Source: JAVBOJ01 sp031550755 (lineage in GTDB: Bacteria > Bacillota > Clostridia > Oscillospirales > UBA929). Taken from it: DNA of 8,247 nucleotides. This document shows positions 1 through 5,393 of this stretch, one piece after another; position 1 is the first letter of the stretch, and every line of letters begins with the position of its first letter. A program made the translations under genes and the position numbers. Under the pieces are notes generated by a model. It saw only the letters and a list, made by a program, of their open reading frames with translations. It was not told the origin of the DNA and searched no databases. Location: positions 1 through 8,247 of the forward strand of contig JAVBOJ010000040.1 in the NCBI GenBank assembly GCA_031550755.1, read 5' to 3'.

Positions 1-165
1 GCCCACATGGCGCGGCGTGTCGCCGGCCAGCAGCAGGATTTCGCCCTTTTGCGCCTCCCTTTTTTCCGCGCCGAGACAGGGCAGCAGGGTTTGCAGCTCG
101 GCCGGGGTCACGCCGCGAAACAGGGGTACCGCGCCCAACAACTCAAAAAAATTCTTCAAAAACAT
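1..165 (-). CDS. Crp/Fnr-family transcriptional regulator, N-terminal part (runs off the window)
   Basis: This is the first 55 codons of a leftward gene, open to the window edge with no stop. The ATG is at 165-163, preceded by a weak purine-rich GAAGAAAG. The peptide begins MFLKNFFELLGAVPLFRGV and continues with AELQTLLPCLG, then KGEILLLAGD and HVG. This is the order seen at the start of the cyclic-nucleotide-binding-type sensor domain of Crp/Fnr regulators: an 'xPLFxGxxxxEL' helix, then the 'KGExLxxxGD' beta turn and '(h)VG'. The DNA-binding helix-turn-helix would lie beyond the window. It is divergent from the ferredoxin-hcp operon. Regulators of this family, such as HcpR, are known to sit beside hcp and control it in response to nitric oxide or nitrite, so I infer that role here. 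The effector-binding residues cannot be judged from the fragment. The family call is fairly sure; the HcpR-like role is inference. Confidence 0.8.
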   Translation of the reverse strand, partial: MFLKNFFELLGAVPLFRGVTPAELQTLLPCLGAEKREAQKGEILLLAGDTPRHVG

Positions 166-176
166 CAACTTTCTTC

Positions 177-202
177 AATTCCGTGGTTTTGGCCACGGAA
201 TT
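177..202. promoter_or_regulatory. Perfect 26-bp inverted repeat, candidate Crp/Fnr-family operator
   Basis: The left arm AATTCCGTGG (177-186) and right arm CCACGGAATT (193-202) are exact reverse complements separated by six bases, TTTTGG. The core GTGG-N8-CCAC half-sites are arranged around the centre as in Crp-type sites (TGTGA-N6-TCACA). The repeat lies between the divergent regulator and ferredoxin-hcp genes. It overlaps the -35 position of the rightward promoter and is immediately downstream of the predicted leftward start. It could also form an RNA hairpin followed by TTTTT on the + strand. A terminator there makes little sense, because the upstream gene is transcribed away from it. Confidence 0.6.
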
Positions 203-211
203 TTTGCGTTC

Positions 212-240
212 AGTATAATACAATGGCAACAGAAACGCAA
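212..240 (-). promoter_or_regulatory. Predicted promoter of the Crp/Fnr regulator gene
   Basis: Reading leftward there is TTGCGT (240-235), a 17-base spacer, then TATACT (217-212). These match the sigma-A hexamers at four and five of six positions. The predicted start of transcription is near 205, just before the 26-bp palindrome. Binding at the palindrome would therefore block this promoter. It partly overlaps the -10 box of the opposite promoter. Confidence 0.55.
214..219 (+). promoter_or_regulatory. -10 box of the ferredoxin-hcp operon promoter
   Basis: This is a perfect TATAAT 36 bases before the ATG of the ferredoxin gene. No good -35 exists: at 17-base spacing the hexamer is GGCCAC, and at 19-base spacing it is TTGGCC. 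Both lie inside the palindrome at 177-202. A consensus -10 with a missing -35 covered by an operator is typical of an activator-dependent promoter. Confidence 0.55.
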
Positions 241-255
241 GGGAGGAATTATGAT

Positions 256-960
256 ATGAAACGCCAAATTATTAAAATCGACCGCGACGCTTGCAATGGC
301 TGCGGATTGTGTGTATCGGCCTGTCATGAGGGCGCCATCGGCATGAAAGACGGAAAAGCCGTCCTGCTGCGGGACGATTATTGCGACGGGCTGGGCAACT
401 GCCTGCCGGTCTGCCCCACCGGCGCCATTACGTTTGAGGAGCGCGAGGCGCTGCCGTTTAACGAATTGGAGGTGAAGAAAAACATGGAACAGACCCCACT
501 GCCCTGCGGCTGCCCCGGCACAAACGCCAAGTCCATCCAGCGCGACGCCGCCCCCAAGGTCGCCCCGGAGGCCGCGCCGGCGCAAGCCGTTTCCTCCGAG
601 CTACGGCAATGGCCGGTGCAGATCAAGCTCGTGCCGGTGAACGCGCCGTATTTTCAGGGGGCGCATCTGCTGGTGGCGGCTGACTGCGCGGCCTACGCCT
701 ACGGCAATTTCCACAGCGAGTTCATGAAAAACAGAGTGACCCTCATCGGCTGCCCCAAGCTCGACGAAGGCGATTACAGCGAAAAATTGACCGCCATCCT
801 CGCGCACAACAACATCAAATCGGTCACCGTGGCGCGCATGGAGGTGCCCTGCTGCGGCGGCATCGAGCAGGCGGTCAAGACGGCGCTGCGCGATTGCGGC
901 AAGATGATTCCGTGGCGGGTGGCCACTTTGTCCACCGATGGTATCATTTTGGACGACTGA
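256..960 (+). CDS. Iron-sulfur (ferredoxin-like) protein, probable electron-transfer partner of Hcp
   Basis: This is a 234-residue cytoplasmic protein. The N-terminal ferredoxin domain (about 1-62) carries one full [4Fe-4S] motif, C13-x2-C16-x2-C19-x3-C23 followed by HEGAI. A second motif follows (C43, C49, C53, then PTGAI) whose second cysteine is replaced by Leu46. A linker of about 35 residues rich in Ala and Pro (about 91-118) joins this to a C-terminal domain with conserved-looking cysteines: AADC144, IGC166PK and PC199C200GG, plus C84/C86 before the linker. The start is ATG 256, with GGAGG at 242-246 nine bases upstream; the open frame further upstream only mirrors the divergent regulator gene. 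The ferredoxin gene ends 31 bp before hcp, so the two are surely co-transcribed. By context and cofactors I infer that it delivers electrons to Hcp. Proteins of this type are usually annotated only as 4Fe-4S binding proteins, so the exact role is unproven. Confidence 0.9.
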   Translation: MKRQIIKIDRDACNGCGLCVSACHEGAIGMKDGKAVLLRDDYCDGLGNCLPVCPTGAITFEEREALPFNELEVKKNMEQTPLPCGCPGTNAKSIQRDAAPKVAPEAAPAQAVSSELRQWPVQIKLVPVNAPYFQGAHLLVAADCAAYAYGNFHSEFMKNRVTLIGCPKLDEGDYSEKLTAILAHNNIKSVTVARMEVPCCGGIEQAVKTALRDCGKMIPWRVATLSTDGIILDD

Positions 961-991
961 GACACCCTATACTCAACAAGGAGGAAGAAAA

Positions 992-2551
992 ATGGAAAAA
1001 ATGTTTTGTTTTCAATGCGAGCAAACCGCCAAGGGCACCGGCTGCACCGTGTCGGGCGTCTGCGGCAAAAAGCCCGAGGTGGCCGGGGCGCAGGATATCC
1101 TGACCTGCGAAATGATCGCGCTGGCCGCCGCCGCCGGCCCAAAGGAGACCGAAGCGGTCGATCTGATTGTGGACGGGCTGTTCACCACGATTACAAACGT
1201 CAACTTTGACGAGCCGCGCATTATGGCGCTGGCCGAGAAAATCAAGGCCAAACGCGGCGCGCTGGGCGGCGGCGAGATCATCGCGCCCGAGGATCTGTTC
1301 CACGGCGAGGAAAACCTCATCTCCCTGCGCTCGACGCTGCTGTTCGGCATGCGCGGCATGGCGGCCTACGCCCATCACGCCCGCGTGCTGAAAAAGCGCG
1401 ACGCCGACGTGGACGCGTGGTTCCTCAAGGGCATGGCGACGCTGGCGCAGGAGCATACGGTGGACGAATGGCTGGCGCTGCTGATGGAATTTGGCAAAAT
1501 CAATCTGGCCTGCATGGCGCTGCTGGACGCCGCCAACACCGAGGCGTACGGCGATCCGGTGCCGACACAGGTGCCGCTGAGCGTGGAAAAAGGGCCGTTC
1601 ATCGTGGTGAGCGGACATGACCTCCGCGACCTCAAAATGCTGCTGGAGCAGACCGACGGCAAGGGCGTCAACATCTACACCCACGGCGAGATGCTGCCCG
1701 GGCACGGCTATCCCGAGCTGAAAAAACACCCCCAGCTCAAGGGCAATTTCGGTACGGCTTGGCAAAACCAGCAAAACGAGTTTGACAATCTGCCCGCGCC
1801 GGTGCTGTTTACCACCAACTGCCTGATGGCGCCCAAGTCCAGCTATGCCGACCGGGTATATACCACCTCGGTGGTGGCCTTCCCCGAGCTCCAACACATC
1901 GAGGCGAGGGAGGACGGATACAAGGATTTCTCCGGCCTCATCGACCACGCCCTGCGGCTGGGCGGCTATCCGGAGGATCAGGCCCGCGCCGACATCAACG
2001 GCGGCGCGACGGTCACGACCGGTTTCGGACGCCGGACCGTGCTGGACAGCGCGCCGGCCATTATTGAGGCGGTCAAAACCGGGGCGATCAAGCATTTCTT
2101 CCTCGTGGGCGGCTGTGACGGCGCGAAAACCGGCCGCAATTATTACACCGAATTTGTCAAACAGACCCCGCCGAACACCGTCGTGCTGACGCTGGCCTGC
2201 GGCAAGTTCCGCATCAACGATCTGGACATCGGTGCCATCGGCCCCTTCCCGCGCATTCTGGACATGGGGCAGTGCAACGACGCGTACGGCGCGATTCAGG
2301 TCGCCATTGCGCTGGCCGAGGCGTTCGGCTGCGGCGTCAACGACCTGCCGCTGTCGCTCGTGCTGTCGTGGTATGAGCAGAAGGCGGTCTGCATTTTGCT
2401 GACGCTGCTCTCCCTCGGCATCAAAAATATCTATATCGGGCCGAGCGTCCCCGCCTTTTTCTCCGACGCGGTGCTGGACGCCGTGGTCAAGACCTTCGAC
2501 CTGCACCCCATCTCCACCCCCGAGCAGGATCTGGCCGAGATTCTGGGGTAG
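992..2551 (+). CDS. hcp: Hydroxylamine reductase / hybrid cluster protein
   Basis: This 519-residue protein is recognisable throughout as Hcp, the prismane protein. Such enzymes reduce hydroxylamine in vitro, and nitric oxide reduction to N2O is a reported physiological activity; it is a cytoplasmic nitrosative-stress enzyme. The N-terminal cubane motif is C6-x2-C9-x8-C18-x5-C24, the form found in strict anaerobes. The hybrid-cluster ligands are all present: H209 (GHD), E233 (HGEMLP), C277 (TTNCLMAP), C375 (GGCDG, the persulfide cysteine), C403 (ACGK), C428 (GQCND) and E462 with K464 (WYEQKA). Spacings agree with the Desulfovibrio protein to within a few residues. The ATG at 992 is chosen because AAGGAGG lies at 978-984, seven bases upstream, and because MEKMFCFQCEQT is the family's usual start. 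It is the second gene of the ferredoxin-hcp operon and is probably controlled by the divergent Crp/Fnr regulator. It is slightly shorter than many homologues but has no missing motif. Confidence 0.97.
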   Translation: MEKMFCFQCEQTAKGTGCTVSGVCGKKPEVAGAQDILTCEMIALAAAAGPKETEAVDLIVDGLFTTITNVNFDEPRIMALAEKIKAKRGALGGGEIIAPEDLFHGEENLISLRSTLLFGMRGMAAYAHHARVLKKRDADVDAWFLKGMATLAQEHTVDEWLALLMEFGKINLACMALLDAANTEAYGDPVPTQVPLSVEKGPFIVVSGHDLRDLKMLLEQTDGKGVNIYTHGEMLPGHGYPELKKHPQLKGNFGTAWQNQQNEFDNLPAPVLFTTNCLMAPKSSYADRVYTTSVVAFPELQHIEAREDGYKDFSGLIDHALRLGGYPEDQARADINGGATVTTGFGRRTVLDSAPAIIEAVKTGAIKHFFLVGGCDGAKTGRNYYTEFVKQTPPNTVVLTLACGKFRINDLDIGAIGPFPRILDMGQCNDAYGAIQVAIALAEAFGCGVNDLPLSLVLSWYEQKAVCILLTLLSLGIKNIYIGPSVPAFFSDAVLDAVVKTFDLHPISTPEQDLAEILG

Positions 2552-2573
2552 GGAAATGCCGCTGACAAACAAG

Positions 2574-2603
2574 GAGCCCCGGAAGCGAAGGCTTCCGGGG
2601 CTC
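2574..2603. terminator. Bidirectional intrinsic terminator between hcp and the converging operon
   Basis: A 13-bp perfect stem, GAGCCCCGGAAGC (2574-2586) against GCTTCCGGGGCTC (2591-2603), closes a four-base loop, GAAG. It starts 22 bases after the hcp stop and ends six bases before the last base of the small exported-protein gene on the other strand. The tails are only moderately U-rich: TGTTATT on the + strand and CTTGTTTG on the - strand. Termination is therefore likely in both directions but may be imperfect. Confidence 0.8.
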
Positions 2604-2609
2604 TGTTAT

Positions 2610-2939
2610 TCAGCAGTGCATTTCCAGCGAAAGGATCTCCCCGCTTTGCTTGCTCAGTATGACAGAGCCTGAGCCGTCCACGATAATCGTCCTAAAGCCG
2701 TCCGGATCCGGCTTGGGCGAAAAGTTTGCATGTACCATCCAGCGGTCGCCGAAGTCGTAAATGACAAAGCTGTAATCGCGGACGAGCTTAAAGCGTGCTA
2801 TCAGGAGAGCCTTGCCCAGCGTAAACGCCGTTTTTTCGTCCGGCAAGGCGGGCTCGGGTGCCCCGGAAACAAGCGCGGAGGCAATCGCGCCGCAGACAAG
2901 CGCCGCGCAGATTCCGCCGAGCAGTAGTTTCCTCCTCAT
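2610..2939 (-). CDS. Small exported protein, possibly NTF2-fold-like, unknown function
   Basis: This 109-residue protein begins MRRKLLLGG, followed by a hydrophobic stretch to about residue 26, which suggests an export signal or membrane anchor. No proper lipobox is seen: the residue before C16 is valine. The mature part (about 30-109) has alternating strands with FGDRWMVHA and SGEILSLE. That pattern (aromatic strand, 'xWxV' strand, and a closing 'GxIL' strand) recalls the small NTF2-like 'immunity' fold (PF15631). The resemblance is by eye only. The ATG (2939-2937) overlaps the stop of the upstream membrane-protein gene as ATGA and has no good Shine-Dalgarno sequence before it, so translational coupling is likely. 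A longer frame reaching upstream to 3119 only runs inside the membrane-protein gene. It is the last gene of the citrate synthase operon. Function is unknown; it may work with its membrane neighbour. Confidence 0.75.
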   Translation of the reverse strand: MRRKLLLGGICAALVCGAIASALVSGAPEPALPDEKTAFTLGKALLIARFKLVRDYSFVIYDFGDRWMVHANFSPKPDPDGFRTIIVDGSGSVILSKQSGEILSLEMHC

Positions 2940-3832
2940 ATTTTTTGTCTGGTCGGCGGCGGGGCGTTCTTTTTCGCCAGCTTGGGCGCGCGGTGCAGCT
3001 CCAGCTTTTGCAGCCGCACCCAATACAACAGCGACGCCAGATGCATAATCACAAACATAAACCGCAGGGCGACGGCGGGCGTCAGGGTTTCCACCGGCCA
3101 TTCGCGCTGCTGGAGCCAATAAATGAGCTGGCCGATAAAGACGGTGCAGGAGAAATAAATGCCCAGAATGGTGTACAGCTTGGTGGCGCGCACGCGTGAC
3201 TGCTTGAAGAAAAATCCGGCGGCCGAATAGAGCGCCAGGGTGGTAAAAATAATGGCCAGCAGACTGTACACATAGCTCAAAACAATCGGGTTGGCGGCGT
3301 GCTGGCCGAAGTCCAGCACAATCCAGAACGACGCCCAGAAAATCGGGATGGTCATATAAAAACCGTACGGCGTTTTGAGCTGCCCCAGCACGGTGGCCCA
3401 GAGGATGACCAGCATGGCGATGGCGGTAAAGGCCGACAACAGCGCCAGCACAAACTGCCCGTACTGCGGCTCGTCGGCCATCGGCCCGTGACCGAACACG
3501 CCGGAATCAGCCATGTCCAGCATGGCCGAAATAAACAGCGCCAAAAAGGCCGTCGCCTGCGTCCAGGCATAGGCCGGTAGCTTGGTGCGGCGGCGGCGCT
3601 CCACCGGCAGCTCGGTGTCGTCATTGGCCAGCAGCAGCGCCATAATCAGCGCGAAGACCGAAAACCCAATCAGCACGATGGAATAGGGGTGCAGGACGCG
3701 CGCCATGACGCCCGCCACACGGTCATACGACGTAATGAGCTCGTTGGCGCGCAGGAATCCGCCCGCCGCGCCCAACAGCAGAGACAGCACGAGCAGTGTC
3801 GCCGGTTTGGTTTTGATTTTGAATTTCTGCAA
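2936..3832 (-). CDS. Eight-helix integral membrane protein, unknown function
   Basis: This is a 298-residue, very hydrophobic protein. I count eight likely membrane segments, at about residues 11-28, 50-69, 90-110, 124-150, 157-176, 182-209, 218-240 and 252-272. The C-terminal tail is basic and Pro/Lys-rich (about 274-298). A basic loop, VERRRRTK (77-84), between segments 2 and 3 suggests that loop is cytoplasmic. Acidic and histidine residues occur in or near helices (D106, D109, D174, H178, H264) and could bind an ion or cofactor, but I recognise no motif. The start is TTG at 3832-3830, because AGGAGG stands exactly seven bases upstream; the next ATG would remove the first helix. The gene begins 27 bp after the citrate synthase stop, so they share a transcript. 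I cannot assign it to a transporter or enzyme family. Confidence 0.85.
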   Translation of the reverse strand: MQKFKIKTKPATLLVLSLLLGAAGGFLRANELITSYDRVAGVMARVLHPYSIVLIGFSVFALIMALLLANDDTELPVERRRRTKLPAYAWTQATAFLALFISAMLDMADSGVFGHGPMADEPQYGQFVLALLSAFTAIAMLVILWATVLGQLKTPYGFYMTIPIFWASFWIVLDFGQHAANPIVLSYVYSLLAIIFTTLALYSAAGFFFKQSRVRATKLYTILGIYFSCTVFIGQLIYWLQQREWPVETLTPAVALRFMFVIMHLASLLYWVRLQKLELHRAPKLAKKNAPPPTRQKI

Positions 3833-3839
3833 GAGAAAA

Positions 3840-3845
3840 CCTCCT
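3840..3845 (-). promoter_or_regulatory. Ribosome binding site that selects a TTG start
   Basis: Consensus AGGAGG (3845-3840) is followed by seven bases (TTTTCTC) and then TTG at 3832. The site lies within the 27-bp gap after citrate synthase. Its strength and spacing justify the rare start codon for the membrane protein. Confidence 0.75.
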
Positions 3846-3859
3846 GTCTGGGAACTCTT

Positions 3860-5224
3860 TTAGCGTTGCGCGAGCGGGATGTACGCGGCGTCGCCGGCCA
3901 CCGAGCGGTAGGCCGGGCGGATGATCCGTCCGCCGGTCATGGCCTCCTCCACCCGGTGGGCGCACCAGCCCACCATGCGCGAGATGGCGAAAATCGGGGT
4001 GAACAGATCCTGCGGAATGTTCAGCATTTGATAGACCAGCCCGGAGTACATATCCACATTGGCCGAAATGACTTTGGTGTCGCCCTTGACCTCGGCGAAC
4101 ACGCCGGGGGAGAGCCGTTCCACCGCTTCCATCAGCAAAAATTCATCCAGCATACCCCGGTTGGCGGCCAGCTTTTTGGCGTAGCGCTTGAGGATGACGG
4201 CGCGCGGGTCGGACAGGGTGTACACCGCGTGCCCCATGCCGTAAATCAGGCCGCTGCGGTCGCCCTTTTCCTTGCGAATGAGGGCGGCGAGGTAGGCCTT
4301 GACCTCGTCCTCGTCCTTCCAGTCTTTGATTTCCTCGCGGATGTACGAAAACATCTCCATAACCTTCTGGTTGGCGCCGCCGTGCTTGGGGCCCTTGAGG
4401 CTGCCGACCGCCGCCGCAATGGCCGAGAAGGTATCGGTGCCCGATGAGGTCAGCACGCGGCAGGAAAACGCCGAGTTGTTGCCGCCGCCGTGCTCGGCGT
4501 GCAAAATCATGCAGATGTCGAGCAGCTTGGCTTCCTCATCGGTGAACTGGCTGTTGGGGCGCAGGGAGTACAGAAAATTCTCCGCCAGCGACAGCCCCGG
4601 CTGGGGATGGTGCAAAAACAGGCTCTCATGTAAATAATGATGCCGCTTGACGGCGTACGCGTGGGCGACGATGACCGGCACCCGCGCGATGAGCTGCAAG
4701 CTCTGGCGCAGGAGGTTGGACAGCGACATATCGTCCGGGTTTTCGTCATAGGAATACAGCGCCAGCACGCTGCGCGCCAGCTTGTTCATGACGTCCGGGC
4801 TGGGCGCCTTCAAAATCATGTCCTCGGTAAACCAGGGCGGAAGCTCCCGCGCCCGTTCCAGAATATCCAAAAAGTGCGCGAGCTCCTCCGCGCTGGGCAG
4901 ACGCCCGAACAGCAGAAGATAACAGGTCTCCTCAAACCCGAAGCGGTTTTCCTCGGTGACGCCCCGGACGAGATCCTCCACATCGACGCCGCGGTAATAC
5001 AGTGCGCCTTCGCGCGGGACCCGCTCGCCGTCCTGAAAGAAATAGCCCTGCACACTGCCGACACGGGTAATGCCGGCCAGCACGCCGGTGCCGTCGGCAT
5101 TGCGCAGACCGCGCTTGACGTTCTGATTTTCATACAGCTTGGGATCAATGCGGTTATATTGGTCGTAGTCATTACATACACTCTTGATAAAGCTCTCATT
5201 GACCTCGATTTTCTGCTCCGACAT
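3860..5224 (-). CDS. gltA: Citrate synthase (citrate/2-methylcitrate synthase type)
   Basis: This 454-residue cytosolic enzyme is expected to condense oxaloacetate and acetyl-CoA to citrate. The catalytic triad is visible: H281 (GPKHGGANQ), H332 (GMGHAVY) and D391 (NVDMYSG), equivalent to His274, His320 and Asp375 of the pig enzyme. H245 in LHAEHGGGN matches the additional substrate-binding histidine. The N-terminal part has the usual 'YYRGVDVEDL' and 'FEETCYLLLFGRLP' segments of bacterial citrate synthases. The EHGGGNN form and the length of about 450 residues fit the clostridial subgroup rather than the enterobacterial hexameric enzyme. Activity on propionyl-CoA cannot be excluded. The start is ATG 5224, with AGGAGG at 5237-5232 seven bases upstream; an in-frame start nine codons earlier lies beyond this site and is rejected. 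It is the first gene of a three-gene operon with two unknown membrane or exported proteins. Aconitase and isocitrate dehydrogenase are not adjacent. The symbol is the generic one. Confidence 0.95.
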   Translation of the reverse strand: MSEQKIEVNESFIKSVCNDYDQYNRIDPKLYENQNVKRGLRNADGTGVLAGITRVGSVQGYFFQDGERVPREGALYYRGVDVEDLVRGVTEENRFGFEETCYLLLFGRLPSAEELAHFLDILERARELPPWFTEDMILKAPSPDVMNKLARSVLALYSYDENPDDMSLSNLLRQSLQLIARVPVIVAHAYAVKRHHYLHESLFLHHPQPGLSLAENFLYSLRPNSQFTDEEAKLLDICMILHAEHGGGNNSAFSCRVLTSSGTDTFSAIAAAVGSLKGPKHGGANQKVMEMFSYIREEIKDWKDEDEVKAYLAALIRKEKGDRSGLIYGMGHAVYTLSDPRAVILKRYAKKLAANRGMLDEFLLMEAVERLSPGVFAEVKGDTKVISANVDMYSGLVYQMLNIPQDLFTPIFAISRMVGWCAHRVEEAMTGGRIIRPAYRSVAGDAAYIPLAQR

Positions 5225-5246
5225 GGACAAACCTCCTAAATCATTC

Positions 5247-5270
5247 TTCAAAGCGCTGAGGCGCTTCGAA
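5247..5270 (-). promoter_or_regulatory. Leader hairpin just upstream of the citrate synthase ribosome binding site
   Basis: AAGCGC (5251-5256) and GCGCTT (5261-5266) pair around a four-base loop. TTC/GAA (5247-5249/5268-5270) extends the stem past one A-C mismatch. In the leftward transcript, the flanking AACUCCU (5276-5270) can pair with the Shine-Dalgarno region AGGAGGUU (5237-5230) with one bulged G. A fold that hides the ribosome binding site is thus possible. Confidence 0.45.
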
Positions 5271-5287
5271 GGAGTTAGAACAAGGAT

Positions 5288-5320
5288 GTCCCTGCGGCGG
5301 AATGACTCCGCCTGCGGGAC
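5288..5320. repeat. GC-rich imperfect palindrome in the citrate synthase leader
   Basis: The outer arms GTCCC (5288-5292) and GGGAC (5316-5320) and the inner arms GGCGGA (5296-5301) and TCCGCC (5307-5312) pair. Between them is a 3x3 internal mismatch, and the loop is five bases. It could be a structured element of the leader RNA, an attenuator, or a copy of a dispersed intergenic palindrome. The tail on either strand is too poor in U to be a convincing terminator. Confidence 0.5.
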
Positions 5321-5352
5321 GATCGATTTTACGAGGGACTATTTAAGTCACT

Positions 5353-5381
5353 ATTTTATCCCTATTTTCAGGGGAAGTCAA
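5353..5381 (-). promoter_or_regulatory. Predicted sigma-A promoter of the citrate synthase operon
   Basis: Reading leftward there is TTGACT (5381-5376), a 17-base spacer, and TAAAAT (5358-5353). Each hexamer matches its consensus at five of six positions. Transcription should start near 5346, giving a leader of about 120 bases before the ATG at 5224. The -35 hexamer overlaps the ribosome binding site of the divergent spoIID gene. I could not find a convincing sigma-E or sigma-A promoter for spoIID itself in 5225-5393. Confidence 0.65.
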
Positions 5382-5393
5382 GGAGAAAGCGCG

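Noticed and set aside
177..205. Reading the palindrome plus TTTTT as an intrinsic terminator
   Set aside because: No gene on the + strand ends just upstream; the neighbouring gene is transcribed away. The position relative to both promoters fits an operator better.
7..255. Upstream extension of the ferredoxin frame to position 7
   Set aside because: The extension crosses the promoter region and the divergent regulator gene. ATG 256 has the ribosome binding site, and the ferredoxin domain starts there.
251..259. Two-codon ORF ATG-ATA-TGA overlapping the ferredoxin start
   Set aside because: The GGAGG is only four bases before ATG 251 but nine before ATG 256, which opens the real gene. The overlap is most likely chance, although a minimal coupling ORF cannot be excluded.
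944..2572. Long open frame of 542 codons antisense to hcp
   Set aside because: It mirrors the hcp coding frame in GC-rich DNA. The peptide is rich in His, Gln, Arg and Ala with no recognisable domain, while the + strand has every Hcp motif.
2940..3119. Longer start for the small exported protein
   Set aside because: The extension lies fully inside the membrane-protein gene and would bury the signal sequence. The ATGA overlap gives a natural start.
3689..5239. Two long rightward open frames across citrate synthase (3689-4447 and 4637-5239)
   Set aside because: They are antisense shadows of the citrate synthase gene, whose catalytic residues and ribosome binding site are clear. They have no start site or domain of their own.
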